This document shows, in pieces, positions 60,401 through 64,000 of a stretch of 64,000 nucleotides of DNA. The notes below the pieces were generated by a model. That model was given only the letters and a program-made list of their open reading frames with translations. It was not told where the DNA came from and made no database searches. Both the position numbers and the translations under genes were made by a program. The DNA comes from Alphaproteobacteria bacterium (GTDB lineage: Bacteria; Pseudomonadota; Alphaproteobacteria; SP197), in NCBI GenBank assembly GCA_016869675.1, contig VGDP01000016.1, positions 1 through 64,000 of the forward strand. Direction: 5' to 3'. Each line of letters opens with the position of its first letter. Positions within the stretch are counted from its first letter, which is position 1.

Positions 60401-61396
60401 CTATTTGTAATCTTTCTCCCGGGCAGCCCGATCGAGCGCCGCGACCAGCGCGGCCATGTCCGAAGGCAGGGGGCTTTCGAAAAACAGGCGCTGCCCGGTC
60501 GAGGGGTGGTCGAAGCCCAAGCTTTGGGCGTGCAACGCCTGCCGACCAAACATGCCGAGAAGCGTACCCGCCGAATGGGGCGACTTCATGACGCCGCGCG
60601 GCGCCCGTGCGTACAGCCGATCGCCGACAACCGGGTGACCGATCGACGCCATGTGCACCCGAATCTGGTGGGTGCGGCCCGTGGCCAGCCGGCAGGCGAC
60701 CAGCGCGGCCCGCCGATTGAACGCGCGCACGACTCGGTAATGCGTCAGCGCCGGTTTGCCTCCGACGGTGACCACTGCCATGCGCTTGCGGTTGCGCGGG
60801 TCCCGGCCGACGGCGCCGCGTACCTCGCCCGCCGCCGGCACGGGCACACCGCGCACGACAGCCAGGTAGACCCGCTCGATCGAACGCGCCGCGAACTGCC
60901 GCGCCAGGGCATGGTGCGCCGCGTCGGTCTTGACTGCCACCATGAGGCCGCTGGTGTCCTTGTCGAGCCGGTGCACGATGCCCGGCCGCCGCACGCCGCC
61001 GACCCCGGCCAAACGTCCGCCGCAATGGGCGATCAGGGCGTTGACCAGGGTGCCGGTGGGGTTCCCGGGCGCCGGGTGGACCACGAGGCCGGCGGGCTTG
61101 TCGACGATGATCAGGTCATCGTCCTCGTAGCGGATCGCGAGCGGGATCGCCTCGGGCCGCGCCACCGGATCCTCAGCTGGCGGGCACGCCAACCGGTAGA
61201 CGTGGCCCGGTTTGACCCTGTGGGAGGGGTCCTCTATGGTCGCGCCGCCCGTCGACAGCCCACCCGCCTTGATCAGCGCCTGGACGCGGGCGCGGGACAG
61301 ACGTGGCAGGGCGCGCGCCAGCACCTTGTCGACGCGCTCCCCGGCTTCCTCGGCAGCGACCCGGACCTCGTGATGAACGACCGCAGTCTCCGTCAT
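60401..61396 (-). CDS. rluD: 23S rRNA pseudouridine synthase RluD-like
   Basis: The 331-residue enzyme isomerises uridines in 23S rRNA. An N-terminal S4 domain (GERVDKVLARALPRLSRARV) precedes the RluA-type catalytic domain with GIVHRLDKDTSGLMVAVKTD (catalytic Asp in HRLDKDT), then ATGRTHQIRVHMASIGHPVV and GDRLYARAPRG. ATG 61396 is chosen; its 5' end overlaps the start of the divergent DUF6476 gene by 24 bases. Confidence 0.95.
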   Translation of the reverse strand: MTETAVVHHEVRVAAEEAGERVDKVLARALPRLSRARVQALIKAGGLSTGGATIEDPSHRVKPGHVYRLACPPAEDPVARPEAIPLAIRYEDDDLIIVDKPAGLVVHPAPGNPTGTLVNALIAHCGGRLAGVGGVRRPGIVHRLDKDTSGLMVAVKTDAAHHALARQFAARSIERVYLAVVRGVPVPAAGEVRGAVGRDPRNRKRMAVVTVGGKPALTHYRVVRAFNRRAALVACRLATGRTHQIRVHMASIGHPVVGDRLYARAPRGVMKSPHSAGTLLGMFGRQALHAQSLGFDHPSTGQRLFFESPLPSDMAALVAALDRAAREKDYK

Positions 61397-61708
61397 GACG
61401 CACCCTCGGCCCACGGCGGCGCCGGCCTCAAGATCCTAGTGATCGTCATGGGTCTCATGATCGCGGCCGGCGTCGCGGTTCTCGGCTACACCATCATCGT
61501 GCGCGCGACCAGCGGCACGATGGGAACGGGGCCCGACTTCGTCACGGCCGGCGTCACGCTGCCCTTGGGAAGTCGCGCTCTGTCCATGGGCGTCGAGGGC
61601 GACACCGCCGTCCTGCTGGTCGAGGAACCCGGCGGGCGCCAGAGCGTCGTCACCGTCGACCGGCGAAGCGGTGTGGTCCTGGGCACCCTGACCCTGGAGG
61701 CACGATGA
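61373..61708 (+). CDS. DUF6476 family small membrane protein
   Basis: The ~111-residue protein has one membrane helix (LVIVMGLMIAAGVAVLGYTI) and a small C-terminal domain (GSRALSMGVEGDTAVLLVEE, DRRSGVVLGTLTL). It matches a family found between rluD and downstream genes in many Alphaproteobacteria. The function is unknown. The likely start ATG 61373 lies inside the 5' end of divergent rluD, so the two genes overlap head to head. Its stop overlaps the next ATG by four bases. Confidence 0.78.
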   Translation: MNDRSLRHDAPSAHGGAGLKILVIVMGLMIAAGVAVLGYTIIVRATSGTMGTGPDFVTAGVTLPLGSRALSMGVEGDTAVLLVEEPGGRQSVVTVDRRSGVVLGTLTLEAR

Positions 61709-62700
61709 GCGCGTCGGTGGCGGCCTCGCCCGATATTGCGGCCATCGAGGCGGCCAGGGCCGCGCTCGGCGACCGGATCGTCGAGACACCGACGATACCG
61801 TGGCGCAGTCCGGTGGTGACGGCGCGGCTCGCCCCCGGCACCGACGTGCGCCTCAAGCTCGAGTTGATGCAGGTCACGGGTACGTTCAAGCCGCGCGGCG
61901 CGCTGACCGTGATGTTGAACCTGCCGGCCGAATCGCTGCGACGCGGCGTGTGCGCCGTCAGCGCCGGCAACCATGCCATCGCGGTCGCCTACGGCGCGCG
62001 CGTGCTCGGCACCAGCGCCAAGGTCGTCATGATGGCGACCGCCAACCCGGCGCGCGTCGCCCGCGCCGAGGGCTACGGCGCCGAAGTGCTGTTCGCCGAC
62101 GACGTGCACGCGGCGTTCGCCCTGGTCGAGCGCATCGCCGCCGACGAAGGGCGCACGTTCGTCCACCCCTTCGAGGGCCCTATGACCGCGCTGGGCAACG
62201 CCACGCTCGGCCTGGAGATCGTTCGCCAGACCGCCGACCTGGACGCGGTGATCGTGCCGATCGGCGGTGGCGGCCTGGCCGCCGGCGTCGCCGCCGCGGT
62301 CAAGGTGGCGAATCCGCGCATCGCGGTGCTGGGCGTCGAGCCCACGGGCGCCGACAGCATGCACCGCAGCTTCGCCCAAGGCGCCCCGGCGAAGCTGGAA
62401 GCCGTGCGCACCATAGCCGACAGCCTCGGGCCGCCAGGCTCCCAGCCCTACAGCTACGCGCTGTGCCGACGGCACGTGGACGACATCGTGCTGGTCGACG
62501 ACGACGCGCTGCGCCGCGCCATGGTGGTGCTGTTCGAGGAGGCGCGGCTCGCCGTGGAGCCGGCCGGCGCCGCGGCCACGGCCGCCTTGCTCGGCCCGCT
62601 GCGCGACCGGCTGGCCGGCCAGCGGGTCGCCGTCATCGTGTGCGGCAGCAACATCGATCTGGGCACGTGGAACCGGCTGGTTGCTCCGTCCGAGGCGTAG
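61705..62700 (+). CDS. Threonine ammonia-lyase / serine-threonine dehydratase family
   Basis: The 331-residue PLP fold-type II enzyme has catalytic Lys in QVTGTFKPRGALT, CAVSAGNHAIAVAYGARVL, and the phosphate-binding loop VPIGGGGLAAGVAAAVK. It lacks the C-terminal ACT regulatory domains of biosynthetic IlvA, so it resembles catabolic threonine/serine dehydratases or the EutB-type enzyme of hydroxyectoine use. The next gene is a threonine aldolase, suggesting beta-hydroxy-amino-acid catabolism. GGAGG precedes the ATG. Confidence 0.88.
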   Translation: MSASVAASPDIAAIEAARAALGDRIVETPTIPWRSPVVTARLAPGTDVRLKLELMQVTGTFKPRGALTVMLNLPAESLRRGVCAVSAGNHAIAVAYGARVLGTSAKVVMMATANPARVARAEGYGAEVLFADDVHAAFALVERIAADEGRTFVHPFEGPMTALGNATLGLEIVRQTADLDAVIVPIGGGGLAAGVAAAVKVANPRIAVLGVEPTGADSMHRSFAQGAPAKLEAVRTIADSLGPPGSQPYSYALCRRHVDDIVLVDDDALRRAMVVLFEEARLAVEPAGAAATAALLGPLRDRLAGQRVAVIVCGSNIDLGTWNRLVAPSEA

Positions 62701-62711
62701 GGAAAGGCATC

Positions 62712-63746
62712 ATGGATTTCCGCAGCGACAACACGGCGGGCGTGCTGCCCGAGATCATGGCGGCGCTGGCCGCCGCGAACCAGGGGACACAGCCGTCCTA
62801 CGGCGCCGACGCGGTGACGGCACGGCTGCGCAAGCGGCTGGCGGACCTGTTCGAGCACGGGGTCGCGGTGTTCCCGGTGGGCACCGGCTCGGCCGCAAAC
62901 GCGATCGGCCTGTCGGCGCTGACGCCGCCGTGGGGCGCCATCTACTGCCACCGGCTGGCGCACATCGAGTTGGACGAGACCAACGGGCCCGAACTGTTCA
63001 CCGGCGGCGCCAAGCTGCGCCTGGTCGACGGCGAGGACGCGCGCATCGACCCACGCGCGCTCGAGGAGGCGCTGCGCCTGGCGCCATCGGGCGGCGTGCA
63101 CAACCCGCAACCCGCGGCGGTCAGCATCACCCAGATAACCGAGCTTGGCGCGGCGTATCGGCCGGACCATCTGGCGGCGATCACCGATCTCGCGCGGCGC
63201 CGGGGCCTGCGCGTGCACATGGACGGCGCGCGCTTCGCCAACGCCATCGCGTTCCTCGGCTGCTCGCCGGCTTCGATCACCTGGAAAGTGGGCGTGGACG
63301 TCTTGTCCCTCGGCGCAACCAAGGGCGGGGCCATGGGTGCCGAAGCGATCGTCGTGTTCGACACGTCGCTGGCGACCGAGCTCGCGTTCCGCCACAAGCG
63401 CGCCGCGCAACTCTACAGCAAGATGCGCTTCGTTTCGGCCCAGCTCAACGCGTTCCTGACCGACGATCTGTGGTTGAAGGCGGCGCGCCACGCGAACGAG
63501 CGCGCGGCCGAGCTTGGGCGGGGCCTGGCGCAGGTACCCGACGTCAAGCTGGTGGCGCCCGTCGAGGGCAACATGGTGTTCGCCCAGCTCGGCGGCCGGA
63601 TCACCAAAGGCCTGCAGGATGACGGGATCATCTTCTATGACGGCGAGGGCGGCGCGAAGAACGCGGCGCGCTTCGTCTGCTCGTTCCGCACGACACCGGC
63701 CGAGGTCGAGGCTCTGATCGCCGCGACCCGCCGCCACGCGGGCTGA
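62712..63746 (+). CDS. ltaE: Low-specificity L-threonine aldolase
   Basis: The 344-residue PLP fold-type I enzyme splits threonine into glycine and acetaldehyde. Motifs are FRSDNTAGVLPEIMAALAAA, GADAVTARLRKRLADLFEHG, FPVGTGSAANAIGLSAL, GLRVHMDGARFANAIAFLG (Asp binding the pyridine nitrogen), and LSLGATKGGAMGAEAI with the Schiff-base Lys. It begins 11 bases after the threonine lyase stop, with GGAAAGG upstream. Confidence 0.93.
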   Translation: MDFRSDNTAGVLPEIMAALAAANQGTQPSYGADAVTARLRKRLADLFEHGVAVFPVGTGSAANAIGLSALTPPWGAIYCHRLAHIELDETNGPELFTGGAKLRLVDGEDARIDPRALEEALRLAPSGGVHNPQPAAVSITQITELGAAYRPDHLAAITDLARRRGLRVHMDGARFANAIAFLGCSPASITWKVGVDVLSLGATKGGAMGAEAIVVFDTSLATELAFRHKRAAQLYSKMRFVSAQLNAFLTDDLWLKAARHANERAAELGRGLAQVPDVKLVAPVEGNMVFAQLGGRITKGLQDDGIIFYDGEGGAKNAARFVCSFRTTPAEVEALIAATRRHAG

Positions 63747-63749
63747 TGC

Positions 63750-64000
63750 TCAGTAGAGCGTCGTCGCGCAGAACAGGCCGCGCGCCATCAGCGCAGCGCA
63801 GGTCTGCAGTGCGCTTGAGTCGAGTGGGCCGGCCGTGACCTCGAAGTAGACGCCGCGGTCGCCGCGATCGACCGCTGCGATGTTCGCCTTCAACGCTCCC
63901 AGCAGGTCGGCATTGGCGGACTGAAGCTCGGTCCAGCCCTGGCGCGCCTGTTCCGGCGTCCGGTAGGAAGCCAGGTGAATGCCGATCGCGGCGGGCACAT
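63750..64000 (-). CDS. SPOR-domain protein, C-terminal part
   Basis: The frame enters from the right edge and ends at TGA 63750. The ~80 residues IGIHLASYRTPEQARQGWTE, then ANIAAVDRGDRGVYFEVTAG and CAALMARGLFCATTLY, match a SPOR domain, which binds denuded peptidoglycan at division sites. The rest of the protein lies outside the window. An internal ATG at 63998 is probably not the true start. Confidence 0.75.
   Translation of the reverse strand, partial: VPAAIGIHLASYRTPEQARQGWTELQSANADLLGALKANIAAVDRGDRGVYFEVTAGPLDSSALQTCAALMARGLFCATTLY

Noticed and set aside
1-64000. tRNA, rRNA or prophage genes
   Set aside because: None were recognised by eye in intergenic spaces; a tRNAscan or phage search could still find what I missed.

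Overview
The window is GC-rich, gene-dense chromosomal DNA that fits an alphaproteobacterium, probably Rhodospirillales-like. The supporting gene orders are rpsU divergent from a COQ9-type gene with def; dapA-smpB; and rpoH next to rluD, a DUF6476 gene and a threonine-lyase gene. These assignments come from reading protein motifs and synteny; no database was searched. I see no tRNA, rRNA, CRISPR array, phage module or intact insertion sequence.

Left end (1-1630) is a rearrangement scar. An IS3-type transposase fragment abuts the 5' third of metK, which still carries what looks like a complete SAM-II riboswitch. The riboswitch in turn abuts a headless DUF4424 gene, followed by a frameshifted secreted protein. 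Region 1.7-17.3 kb is mostly housekeeping: alcohol dehydrogenase, C45 peptidase, rpsD, an ECF sigma/anti-sigma/periplasmic sensor/EF-hand set, trmJ-cimA, a flavin oxidoreductase, a GGDEF protein, purEK, osmC-COQ9-def/rpsU and a second dehydrogenase.

Region 17.3-31.1 kb looks catabolic and transport-related. It holds a MetE-like methyltransferase, two paralogous peptide-type binding proteins without permeases, and an HD/enolase-superfamily/amidase operon. It also holds a membrane fatty acid hydroxylase, a bicupin, a sarcosine/dimethylglycine-type methyltransferase, and a betaine/TMAO-type ABC binding protein plus double permease lacking an ATPase. Divergent from this transporter is a TorR/TorS/TorT sensory set (31.2-36.0 kb). 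Together they suggest a methylated-amine (possibly TMAO) sensing and uptake locus.

Region 36.0-39.6 kb carries an ECF sigma factor, an anti-sigma factor and a membrane-anchored subtilase with a Gly/Asp/Ser-rich linker. A separate Gly/Asp-rich single-pass protein sits beyond them under its own strong AT-rich promoter. This is the least familiar gene set here. Region 39.6-47.6 kb has thioesterase, MaoC, smpB and dapA, then a deletion junction joining a broken haloacid dehalogenase to a truncated glycosyltransferase. A YdcF-like protein, a flippase, neuC and neuB follow.

Region 47.7-59.4 kb has an NDP-forming acyl-CoA synthetase, tandem polysaccharide deacetylases, a broken DMT transporter, an M20 peptidase, PCuAC, a YtcJ-like amidohydrolase, a haem-oxygenase-like diiron protein and a broken adenylate cyclase/TPR gene. 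The right end has rpoH, rluD, a DUF6476 gene, threonine ammonia-lyase, threonine aldolase and a partial SPOR-domain gene.

A recurring oddity is single in-frame stop codons inside otherwise well-conserved genes, several at positions where the family has Tyr. All fit G:C to T:A changes.
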